Shown piece after piece: positions 1 through 6,482 of a stretch of 11,773 nt of DNA. The notes below the pieces were generated by a model. The model saw only the letters and a list, made by a program, of their open reading frames with translations. It searched no databases and was not told the origin of the DNA. Position 1 is the first letter of the stretch, and each line of letters starts with the position of its first letter. Both the position numbers and the translations under genes were made by a program. Origin of the DNA: Clostridiales bacterium UBA1740 (lineage in GTDB: Bacteria > Bacillota > Clostridia > Oscillospirales > CAG-272); the NCBI GenBank assembly GCA_002315715.1, contig DCHY01000028.1, forward strand, positions 1-11,773, in the 5' to 3' direction.

Positions 1-588
1 CTGTTTTTGATGAAGACGCTTTTGACGTTGCTTTTGTCCGTCTTCGCCGTGGCGGCGGGCACGCTTTACCCGTTTGAGCCGCGCCACACCGTCCCTCTCG
101 AAACCTTCGTCATCGGCATTGCCGCCGTTCTCTTGGCTTTAGAGCCCAACAAACGCCGTATTGAAGGGGCGTTCATCAAGAGCGTTATTTTGCAAAGCAT
201 CCCCAACGCCGTGACGCTGTTTATGCCGGTTTTGACGCTGCTGTTGTGCTTCCGCTTCGGGGAGTTCGGTTCCGTGGAACTGCGCAACACCCTTTGTATG
301 ACCGCCATGACTGCCGCCGGCTTTGTCAATCTGTGTTTTCTGTGCATTCCCTACACCAAGTGGCGCGCCGTCGTGGTGACGCTGATGGGCGCGGCGCTCG
401 CCGCTCTCGTGCCTATCTCGGTTTATCTTTTGGGAGATATGTTCTCGCTTCGCGTCGTTGCGGGCGAGGCGCTTCTTTTGCCGGTTCTGTTCGGCAGTAT
501 CGCTTTCTCGGCGCTTTTCCACGCGGTATATCGCTTGATTTTCAAAAGAATCAAGCGTAAAAAAGAATTATTTATAAAAAATGCTTGA
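1..588 (+). CDS. Cation-translocating P-type ATPase, C-terminal part (5' end outside window)
   Basis: The frame is open from the first base and encodes 195 residues, ending in TGA at 586-588. It opens LFLMKT, then a hydrophobic helix, then LYPFEP, then FVIGIA and LALEPNKRRIEG. This series is typical of the last membrane segments of P-type cation pumps, where family members have LFLvKT, P-x-x-P, GIPsF and LALEPN-like stretches after the ATP-hydrolysing domains. Further helices follow, and the protein ends in a lysine/arginine-rich cytoplasmic tail (KRIKRKKE). The phosphorylation and nucleotide domains would lie upstream of the window. The ion cannot be told from this part; Ca2+ or Mg2+-type pumps are the usual guess. 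ATG at 10 has no visible ribosome binding site, so I treat the gene as a truncated 3' end rather than a separate small membrane protein. The neighbouring operon has its own promoter, so no functional link is implied. Confidence 0.82.
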   Translation: MFLMKTLLTLLLSVFAVAAGTLYPFEPRHTVPLETFVIGIAAVLLALEPNKRRIEGAFIKSVILQSIPNAVTLFMPVLTLLLCFRFGEFGSVELRNTLCMTAMTAAGFVNLCFLCIPYTKWRAVVVTLMGAALAALVPISVYLLGDMFSLRVVAGEALLLPVLFGSIAFSALFHAVYRLIFKRIKRKKELFIKNA

Positions 589-613
589 CAGATTTTCCCC
601 TTAGTGCTATACT
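585..613 (+). promoter_or_regulatory. Sigma-A promoter of the T-box operon
   Basis: TTGACA at 585-590 is a perfect -35 box. TATACT at 608-613 is a one-mismatch -10 box. The spacer is exactly 17 bases, and TGC at 605-607 gives an extended -10 element. Transcription should start near 620, just before the base of T-box Stem I. The -35 box contains the stop codon of the upstream ATPase gene, so there is no room for a separate ATPase terminator. This is one of the clearest signals in the window. Confidence 0.9.
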
Positions 614-619
614 CTTTTC

Positions 620-894
620 ATATCAAAAGCGATGACCGAGAACAAGTAGGTCCGATAGGCTTTAAAGAGAGCTGCCGTTTGGTGCGAGGCAGTGAGCAAT
701 CGGTAACCGAATACATCCCGTGAGCTGCGCTGTAAACCGTACGAAGTACGCAAAACGGCGACGGAAACCGACCGTAAAACGGCAGGGCATGTTTGTGCCT
801 GATGAGGCGAGACTCGTGAGGGTTTCGTAAACTGAGGTGGTACCGCGATTTTATCGCCCTCTGTACAATTATGTACAGGGGGTTTTCTGTTTTT
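620..894 (+). ncRNA. T-box leader (riboswitch), predicted tyrosine tRNA specificity
   Basis: This tRNA-sensing leader controls the operon by transcription antitermination. Stem I closes with 628-631 paired to 728-731. Its kink-turn bases are AUGA 632-635 and UGAGC 721-725, and the loop-E AGUA is at 645-648. The middle helix pairs 649-656 with 699-708. The distal hairpin pairs 671-676 with 688-693, flanked by AGAGA 666-670 and the GGUGCGA loop 681-687. The 3' side of the specifier loop reads GAAUACAU (709-716), giving UAC at 712-714 followed by the usual A, a tyrosine codon. Further hairpins lie at 738-750 and 772-782, and a Stem III at 808-827. The antiterminator is GAGG 834-837 with CCUC 858-861, bulge UGGUACC 838-844 and upper helix 845-849/853-857. 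UGGU expects an ACCA tRNA end, which fits tRNA-Tyr. The leader class is certain; the amino acid is inferred from the loop alignment. Confidence 0.93.
857..894 (+). terminator. Regulated intrinsic terminator of the T-box
   Basis: The 11-bp stem pairs 857-867 with 872-882 (one G-U pair) around a four-base loop, followed by the T-rich tract 883-894. Its 5' arm includes CCUC 858-861, which is also the 3' arm of the antiterminator, so the two structures exclude each other. Charged tRNA should leave the terminator formed and the operon off. Uncharged tRNA binding the UGGU bulge should stabilise the antiterminator and allow read-through. The element also sits 3' of the ATPase gene, so it may stop transcripts arriving from there. 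Confidence 0.92.
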
Positions 895-927
895 CCCCCG
901 GTCAAGAAAAACGGGAATACGTCTTTT

Positions 928-934
928 GAAAGGA
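928..934 (+). promoter_or_regulatory. Ribosome binding site fixing the first ligase start
   Basis: GAAAGGA lies eight bases before ATG 943. It selects that start over the in-frame ATG at 871, which falls inside the T-box terminator hairpin and has no binding site. Confidence 0.8.
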
Positions 935-942
935 TTATCCCC

Positions 943-2586
943 ATGCCCATTACCGACTTTCTTGAAAGAAATGCGAAGGTGTATCCGAACGATTCCGCCA
1001 TCGTGGAAATCAACCCCGCCAACCAGCCGGAGCGCAACACGACCTGGCGCGAGTACAGCCTTATCGAACTCGCTTCCGAGTCGGACAAGTACCGCCGCGA
1101 AATGACCTGGAAAGATTTTGACCTCAAAGCCAACCGCTTTGCCAATCTGCTTTTCACCCGCGGTGTCAAAAAAGGCGACAAAGTCGCCATTCTTCTGATG
1201 AACTGCCTCGAATGGCTGCCCATCTATTTCGGCATACTGAAGACGGGTGCCATCGTCGTGCCGATGAACTTCCGCTATTCGTTTGACGAAATTCAATACT
1301 GTCTTGACCTCGCCGACGCTCGCATGCTCGTCTTCGGACCGGAATTCATCGAGCGCATCGACGCCGTCAAGGGAAACATTCCGAAAGTGACGGACTTCTT
1401 CTTCGTCGGAAAAGCCGAAGAAACGCCCTCCTACGCCGGCAATTACGCCGAACTCATCAACTTCTGCTCGACGCAGGTGCCCCCCGTTGCCCTCACCGAA
1501 GAGGACGACGCCGCCATCTATTTCTCCTCGGGTACCACCGGTTTCCCGAAGGCTATTTTGCATTCTCACGCCTCCCTGACCAACTCGGCGCGCACCGAGC
1601 AGGCACACCACGGTCAAAAGAAAGACGACGTCTTTCTTTGCATTCCGCCTCTGTATCACACCGGCGCCAAAATGCACTGGTTCGGCAGTCTGATCTCGGG
1701 TAGCAAAGCCGTTCTTTTGCGCGGTGTCAAACCCGAATGGGTCTTGGAGGTCGCGTCCTCCGAGCGTGCCACCATCGTTTGGCTGCTCGTACCGTGGGTA
1801 CAGGATATTCTCGACGCGCTTGACCGCGGCGATATCAAACTCTCGGATTACCATCTCGAGCGTTGGCGTCTCATGCACGTCGGCGCACAACCCGTTCCTC
1901 CCTCTCTTATCAAGAGATGGAAAACGGTATTTCCGAACCATCAATACGACACCAACTACGGTCTTTCCGAATCCATCGGCCCCGGCTGTGTACATCTCGG
2001 CGTGGAAAACATCGACAAAGTCGGCGCCATCGGCAAAGCCGGCTATCTTTGGAAAACCAAGATTGTCGACGAAGCCGGCAATCCCGTGAAGCAAGGCGAG
2101 GTCGGCGAACTTGCCGTTGCCGGTCCCGGCGTCATGAAATGCTATTACAAAAATCCCCAAGCCACCGAAGAAATTTTGAAGGGCGAATGGCTCTTGACGG
2201 GCGATATGGCGAAGGAAGACGAGGACGGCTTTATCTACCTCGTTGACCGCAAAAAAGACGTCATCATCAGCGGAGGCGAAAACCTCTACCCCGTGCAAAT
2301 CGAAGACTTTCTTCGTGCTTACGACAAAATCAAAGACGCCGCCGTCATCGGTCTTCCCGACAGACGTCTCGGCGAAATCGCCGCCGCCGTTATCGAAATC
2401 AAAGACGGCTTTGACTGTACCGAAGAAGAAATCAACGAGTTTTGCCTCGGTCTTCCCCGTTACAAGCGCCCGAAGGTTATCATCTTTGCCAAAATCCCGC
2501 GCAATCCCACCGGCAAGATCGAAAAGCCGAAACTCCGCGCCATGTACTGCGGAGAGCGTTTGGTGGAGGCGCAAACCAAAGCCTAA
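943..2586 (+). CDS. Class I adenylate-forming acyl-CoA synthetase (AMP-binding ligase)
   Basis: This 547-residue cytoplasmic enzyme should activate a carboxylic acid with ATP to an acyl-adenylate and then form the CoA thioester. All core motifs of the family are present: the P-loop SSGTTGFPK (195-203), YGLSE (339-343), TGD with Asp421, the hinge region DRKKD with Arg436, SGGENLYP just after it, and the C-terminal catalytic Lys525 in PTGKIEK. The length is normal for fatty-acyl/aryl-CoA ligases. About 30 residues between the opening AIVEINP and the TWKDF segment look like an insertion relative to minimal members. The gene is first in the T-box operon and nine bases ahead of the symporter. From context I infer an arylacetate such as 4-hydroxyphenylacetate as substrate, but sequence alone also allows a fatty or other acyl acid. 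It is distinct from the PaaK-type ligase downstream. Confidence 0.9.
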   Translation: MPITDFLERNAKVYPNDSAIVEINPANQPERNTTWREYSLIELASESDKYRREMTWKDFDLKANRFANLLFTRGVKKGDKVAILLMNCLEWLPIYFGILKTGAIVVPMNFRYSFDEIQYCLDLADARMLVFGPEFIERIDAVKGNIPKVTDFFFVGKAEETPSYAGNYAELINFCSTQVPPVALTEEDDAAIYFSSGTTGFPKAILHSHASLTNSARTEQAHHGQKKDDVFLCIPPLYHTGAKMHWFGSLISGSKAVLLRGVKPEWVLEVASSERATIVWLLVPWVQDILDALDRGDIKLSDYHLERWRLMHVGAQPVPPSLIKRWKTVFPNHQYDTNYGLSESIGPGCVHLGVENIDKVGAIGKAGYLWKTKIVDEAGNPVKQGEVGELAVAGPGVMKCYYKNPQATEEILKGEWLLTGDMAKEDEDGFIYLVDRKKDVIISGGENLYPVQIEDFLRAYDKIKDAAVIGLPDRRLGEIAAAVIEIKDGFDCTEEEINEFCLGLPRYKRPKVIIFAKIPRNPTGKIEKPKLRAMYCGERLVEAQTKA

Positions 2587-2595
2587 GGAGTTTTT

Positions 2596-4146
2596 ATGCA
2601 AGCAAGTGTTTTAACGGGACTGTTTGTCCTTTTGTTCTTTGCCGTCATGCTCGGCGGCGGTTTTGCCTGTCGCCGTAAGGCACAGGACGTAGACGGCTTC
2701 GTCCTCGGCGGACGCGGCGTCGGACCGTGGCTGACCGCCTTTGCCTACGGCACGTCCTACTTCTCCGCCGTTATCTTCGTCGGCTATGCCGGACAGTTCG
2801 GTTGGAACTTCGGCGTCGCCGCGACTTGGATCGGGCTTGGAAACGCCTTTATCGGGTCGCTTCTCGCCTGGAACATTCTCGGCAGGCGCACGCGTCTTTT
2901 GACGCAGCACCTCGGCTCCCGTACCATGCCGGATTTCTTCGGCAAGCGTTTTGAGAGCGAAAGTCTCAAGCAGTTTGCCTCTATTATCGTTTTCGTCTTT
3001 CTCATCCCCTACACCGCGTCGCTTTACAACGGTCTTTCGAGCCTGTTCGGCATCGCGTTTGACGTACCTTATACCGTCTGCATCATCGTGATGGCGGTTC
3101 TGACGGGGATTTACGTTCTCTTCGGCGGCTATCTTGCCACCGCCGTCAACGATTTTATTCAAGGCATCATCATGCTCGTCGGCATCTTTGCCGTCATCGT
3201 CGCCGTGCTGAATCAAAACGGCGGTCTTATGGGTTCCTTGGAAGCCCTCGCCACCTCCGAAAACGGCGGTTGGGCGTATGCATCCTTCCTCGGGCCGGAT
3301 CCCCTCTCGCTTCTGTCGGTCGTGCTTCTGACCTCTCTCGGCACTTGGGGCCTTCCCCAGATGGTCGGCAAATTTTACGCCGTCAAGAATGAAGACGCCA
3401 TCAAAAAAGGCACCCTCATTTCGACCTTCTTCGCCATCGTGGTGGCGGGGGGATGTTACTTCCTCGGCAGTTTCGGCCGTTTGTTCGTTTCGGCGGACGA
3501 GGTAGCCGCCAAAGGTTTTGATATCATCGTCCCTTCGATGCTCAAAGAACTTGCGCCTATTATCATCGCCGTCGTCATCGTGTTGGTACTTGCCGCCTCG
3601 ATGTCCACCCTCTCTTCTCTCGTTTTGACCTCGGCGTCGACCCTGGCGCTTGATCTCGTCGTTCCCAAGACGAAAATCAAAACCGAGAAAAGCAAACTTT
3701 TGACCGTGCGCCTTTTCATCTGTTTCTTTATCGTCGTTTCGGCGGTCATCGCCATTCTCAAAGACACCCTTTGGTCGGGCTCGGTGTTCATCGCGCAAAT
3801 GATGGGCATTTCCTGGGGCGCTCTTGCCGGTGCCTTTCTCGGCCCGTTCTTGCTCGGCCTTTACTCGAAGAAAGTGTCAAAGCCCGCCGTTTGGACCTCC
3901 TTTATCCTCGGCGTTGCCGTGATGACGGCGCAACTTGTCATCTCGGTTTTTAAAATCCCCGTCTCTTTCTTCCTCTTTAAGAATTCGCTCGTCAGCGGCG
4001 TCTTTGCAATGGTGCTCGGCACCGTCGCCGTCATCGTCGTCAGCGCCTTTACGAAAAAGCAAATTCCCGCGGGTGTGGACGAAAAATTCGCCTGCTACGA
4101 CGTCAAAGTCTTGGTTCACGCCGATCATTCCCTCGAAGAAGAATAA
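2596..4146 (+). CDS. Sodium:solute symporter (SSS family)
   Basis: This 516-residue integral membrane protein has about 13 hydrophobic helices, the usual SSS length and architecture. The first helix is followed by a loop with GGRGVGPWLTAFAYGTSYFS, the conserved opening of this family. MSTLSS at 336-341 places Ser337 and Thr338 where PutP has the Ser/Thr pair known to bind sodium. The start is well set by AAGGAG (2585-2590), which overlaps the ligase stop codon. The family imports amino acids, sugars or carboxylates with Na+, and known SSS members include phenylacetate permeases. Sitting between a CoA ligase and iorAB under a tyrosine T-box, it most likely imports an aryl acid for the pathway. 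Direct uptake of an aromatic amino acid is the main alternative. The tail after the last helix (about 25 residues, rich in acidic and basic residues) is cytoplasmic or external and unremarkable. Confidence 0.9.
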   Translation: MQASVLTGLFVLLFFAVMLGGGFACRRKAQDVDGFVLGGRGVGPWLTAFAYGTSYFSAVIFVGYAGQFGWNFGVAATWIGLGNAFIGSLLAWNILGRRTRLLTQHLGSRTMPDFFGKRFESESLKQFASIIVFVFLIPYTASLYNGLSSLFGIAFDVPYTVCIIVMAVLTGIYVLFGGYLATAVNDFIQGIIMLVGIFAVIVAVLNQNGGLMGSLEALATSENGGWAYASFLGPDPLSLLSVVLLTSLGTWGLPQMVGKFYAVKNEDAIKKGTLISTFFAIVVAGGCYFLGSFGRLFVSADEVAAKGFDIIVPSMLKELAPIIIAVVIVLVLAASMSTLSSLVLTSASTLALDLVVPKTKIKTEKSKLLTVRLFICFFIVVSAVIAILKDTLWSGSVFIAQMMGISWGALAGAFLGPFLLGLYSKKVSKPAVWTSFILGVAVMTAQLVISVFKIPVSFFLFKNSLVSGVFAMVLGTVAVIVVSAFTKKQIPAGVDEKFACYDVKVLVHADHSLEEE

Positions 4147-4170
4147 ACAATACAATCTTGGAGATACACT

Positions 4171-5907
4171 ATGAAAAAAATGATGCTTGGAAACGAAGCG
4201 GTCGCGAGAGGTCTTTACGAGGCCGGCGTCACCGTCGTCTCCGCTTATCCCGGAACGCCGTCTACCGAAATCACGGAATACGCGGCAAAATACAACGACA
4301 TTTACTGTGAATGGGCACCCAACGAAAAGGTCGCGACGGAAGTCGCTTTCGGCGCTTCTCTCGCCGGGGCGCGCTCTGCCTGTGCCATGAAGCACGTCGG
4401 ACTCAACGTCGCGGCAGACCCGCTTTTCACCCTCTCCTACACGGGCGTGAACGGCGGTATGGTCATCTGCGTCGCCGACGACCCCGGTATGCACTCCTCG
4501 CAAAACGAGCAGGATTCAAGACATTACGCGATTGCCGCGAAAATCCCGATGCTCGAGCCGGCAGACGCCAAGGAAGCCAAGGATTTTGCCAAACTCGCCT
4601 ATGAACTCTCCGAAAAGTACGACACGCCGGTGCTTCTGCGCATGTGCACCCGTATCGCTCACGCGCAGTGTGCCGTCGAGCTTTGCGACAGAGAAGCGCG
4701 CGAGAACAAACCCTACGAGAAAAACCCCGCGAAATTCATCATGTCCCCTGCCAACGCCATCCGCCGTCATCCGTTCGTGGAAGAAAGACTCAAAGCCCTC
4801 GCGGAGTACGCCGAGACGGCAGAGGTCAACTTTGTTGACGAAGGCAAGGAAAACGCTATGGGTATCATCACGTCGGGCACGTCGTATCAGTACGTCAAAG
4901 AAGTGTTCGGCGATCGGTATCCCGTCTTGAAACTCGGTATGGTCAATCCCCTGCCGACCGAAAAAATCAAATCTTTCGCCGCCGGCGTCAAACGCGTCGT
5001 GGTGGTGGAGGAACTCGATCCCGTCATCGAAAACGCCTGCAAAGCACTCGGCATTTCCGCAGACGGCAAGAATATTTTACCCATCACCGGCGAATTTTCA
5101 CAGCGCATCATCGCCAAGGCGTTCGGCATGTCCGACAAGGATTTCGTCACCCTCGACGAACCGGTGCCGGTGCGTCCCCCCGTCATGTGCGCCGGATGCC
5201 CTCACAGAGGTCTTTTCTACTCTCTTTCCAAACATAAAATCACGGTGCTCGGCGATATCGGCTGTTACACCCTCGGTTCGGCGGCGCCCCTGTCCGCCAT
5301 CGACTCGGTGCTTTGCATGGGCGCGTCGGTCTCCGGCGTTCACGGCTTTTCCAAAGCCATGGGCGGCAAATGGGACGGCAAAACCGTCGCCGTCATCGGC
5401 GACTCCACCTTCATGCATTCCGGCATGACGGGTCTTTGCAACATCGCCTACAACGGCTCCAACGCCACCGTTATCATCGTCGACAACTCCATCACGGGTA
5501 TGACGGGACACCAACAAAACCCGACGACGGGTTATAACATCAAGGGCGACCCGGCGACGAAAATCGACCTCGAAGCCCTCTGTCACGCACTCGGCATTGA
5601 GCGTGTGCGTGTGTGCGATCCCTACAATCTTGAAGAAACCGAAAAGGCAATCATGGAAGAACTCGCCGTGGACGCCCCCTCGGTCATCATCTCCCGCCGT
5701 CCCTGCGCGCTTCTCAAATACGTGAAACATAAAGCGCCCGTCACGGTGGATAAAGAAGCCTGCAAGAGCTGTAAAAAATGTATGAAGATCGGTTGTCCCG
5801 CCGTCGTGCAAAGAGACGGAAAAGCGGCAATCGACACCACCCTTTGCACCGGCTGCGGCGTTTGCGTTCAGCTTTGCCCGTTCGGCGCGATGAAAGGAGA
5901 AGACTGA
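4171..5907 (+). CDS. iorA: Indolepyruvate:ferredoxin oxidoreductase, alpha subunit
   Basis: This is the catalytic subunit of the oxygen-sensitive enzyme that interconverts aryl-pyruvate + CoA + oxidised ferredoxin with arylacetyl-CoA + CO2 + reduced ferredoxin. The 578 residues carry the full domain order. The N-terminal pyrimidine-binding part has YPGTPSTE (26-33) and a DDPGMHSSQNEQDSR stretch. CAGCPHRG is at 340-347. The thiamine-diphosphate site starts at GDS (410-412) and ends at DN (438-439). The C-terminal two-cluster ferredoxin has Cys531, 534, 537, 542 and Cys559, 562, 565, 569, each set ending in CP. The start ATG follows CTTGGAGA after a 24-base gap from the symporter. The stop overlaps the iorB start by one base. 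No key residue is missing. Aryl-pyruvate specificity is a family property; which of phenyl-, hydroxyphenyl- or indolepyruvate is preferred cannot be read here, though the T-box points to hydroxyphenylpyruvate. Confidence 0.96.
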   Translation: MKKMMLGNEAVARGLYEAGVTVVSAYPGTPSTEITEYAAKYNDIYCEWAPNEKVATEVAFGASLAGARSACAMKHVGLNVAADPLFTLSYTGVNGGMVICVADDPGMHSSQNEQDSRHYAIAAKIPMLEPADAKEAKDFAKLAYELSEKYDTPVLLRMCTRIAHAQCAVELCDREARENKPYEKNPAKFIMSPANAIRRHPFVEERLKALAEYAETAEVNFVDEGKENAMGIITSGTSYQYVKEVFGDRYPVLKLGMVNPLPTEKIKSFAAGVKRVVVVEELDPVIENACKALGISADGKNILPITGEFSQRIIAKAFGMSDKDFVTLDEPVPVRPPVMCAGCPHRGLFYSLSKHKITVLGDIGCYTLGSAAPLSAIDSVLCMGASVSGVHGFSKAMGGKWDGKTVAVIGDSTFMHSGMTGLCNIAYNGSNATVIIVDNSITGMTGHQQNPTTGYNIKGDPATKIDLEALCHALGIERVRVCDPYNLEETEKAIMEELAVDAPSVIISRRPCALLKYVKHKAPVTVDKEACKSCKKCMKIGCPAVVQRDGKAAIDTTLCTGCGVCVQLCPFGAMKGED

Positions 5908-6482
5908 TGAAAACACTTGACGTTATGATCGTCGGCGTCGGCGGTCAAGGATCGCTTCTCGCCTCGAAACTTCTCGGCAAAATCATGGCGGAAGAAGGCT
6001 TTGAAGTCAAAGTCTCCGAGGTCCACGGTATGAGCCAAAGAGGCGGCAGCGTCGTGACCTACGTGCGTTGCGGCGAACGCGTCTATTCCCCGATTATCGA
6101 CAAAGGCGAAGCCGATTTTATCGTGTCTTTTGAAAAGCTCGAGGCGGCGCGCTACGTATCCTGCCTGAAAGTCGGTGGCACGGTCGTGACCAACAGTCAG
6201 CAGATAGACCCGATGCCGGTTATCACCGGCGCCGCCGTTTATCCCACCGATATTCTTGATAAATTGCAAACAAAAGGCGTCAAAATCGACGCTATTGACG
6301 CGCTTTCCTTGGCTCTTGAAGCCGGAAGCAGCAAAGCCGTCAACCTCGTGTTGATGGGCAGACTCTCCAACTATTTTGACATTCCCACCGAAAAATGGAT
6401 GGCGGCCATCGAAGCGACCGTCGCCCCGAAATTCGTGGAAATGAACAAGAAAGCATTTGCTTTGGGACGTGACTGCCGATGA
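5907..6482 (+). CDS. iorB: Indolepyruvate:ferredoxin oxidoreductase, beta subunit
   Basis: This 191-residue partner of IorA belongs to the 2-oxoacid oxidoreductase gamma-domain family. It has the nucleotide-fold opening GVGGQG (10-15) and the hallmark SEVHGMSQRGGSV (37-49). The start is ATG 5907, preceded by AAAGGAGA at 5893-5900 and overlapping the iorA stop as TGATG. A longer reading back to 5778 is an out-of-frame run inside iorA's ferredoxin domain and lacks a binding site. The stop overlaps the next start as ATGA (6479-6482), so iorA, iorB and the PaaK-type ligase are translationally coupled. This suggests balanced production of the oxidoreductase and the enzyme that makes or uses its CoA ester. 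Length and motifs are normal for IorB. Confidence 0.95.
   Translation: MKTLDVMIVGVGGQGSLLASKLLGKIMAEEGFEVKVSEVHGMSQRGGSVVTYVRCGERVYSPIIDKGEADFIVSFEKLEAARYVSCLKVGGTVVTNSQQIDPMPVITGAAVYPTDILDKLQTKGVKIDAIDALSLALEAGSSKAVNLVLMGRLSNYFDIPTEKWMAAIEATVAPKFVEMNKKAFALGRDCR

Noticed and set aside
10..588. Separate small membrane protein starting at ATG 10
   Set aside because: The frame is open to base 1 and the sequence matches the internal C-terminal region of P-type ATPases, so it is a truncated larger gene.
710..716. Asn (AAU) or Thr (ACA) as T-box specifier
   Set aside because: AAU conflicts with the UGGU bulge because bacterial tRNA-Asn has a G discriminator. ACA is followed by U rather than the usual purine. 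UAC fits both constraints and the operon content.
871..942. Upstream ATG at 871 extending the first ligase by 24 residues
   Set aside because: It lies inside the T-box terminator hairpin, has no ribosome binding site, and adds residues unlike the family. GAAAGGA before ATG 943 fixes the real start.
607..2601. 664-codon open frame on the minus strand opposite the ligase and T-box
   Set aside because: It is aligned codon for codon with the sense gene. It stays open only because TTA, CTA and TCA codons are avoided in this G/C-ending codon usage. Its protein shows no family motifs and it overlaps the promoter and riboswitch.
2611..3798. 395-codon minus-strand frame opposite the symporter
   Set aside because: It has the same codon-aligned antisense shadow cause, and a highly charged low-complexity product without recognisable domains.
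5778..5906. Longer iorB start at 5778
   Set aside because: It would overlap iorA's ferredoxin domain by 130 bases and give an arginine-rich leader. AAAGGAGA before ATG 5907 and the GVGGQG opening support the short form.
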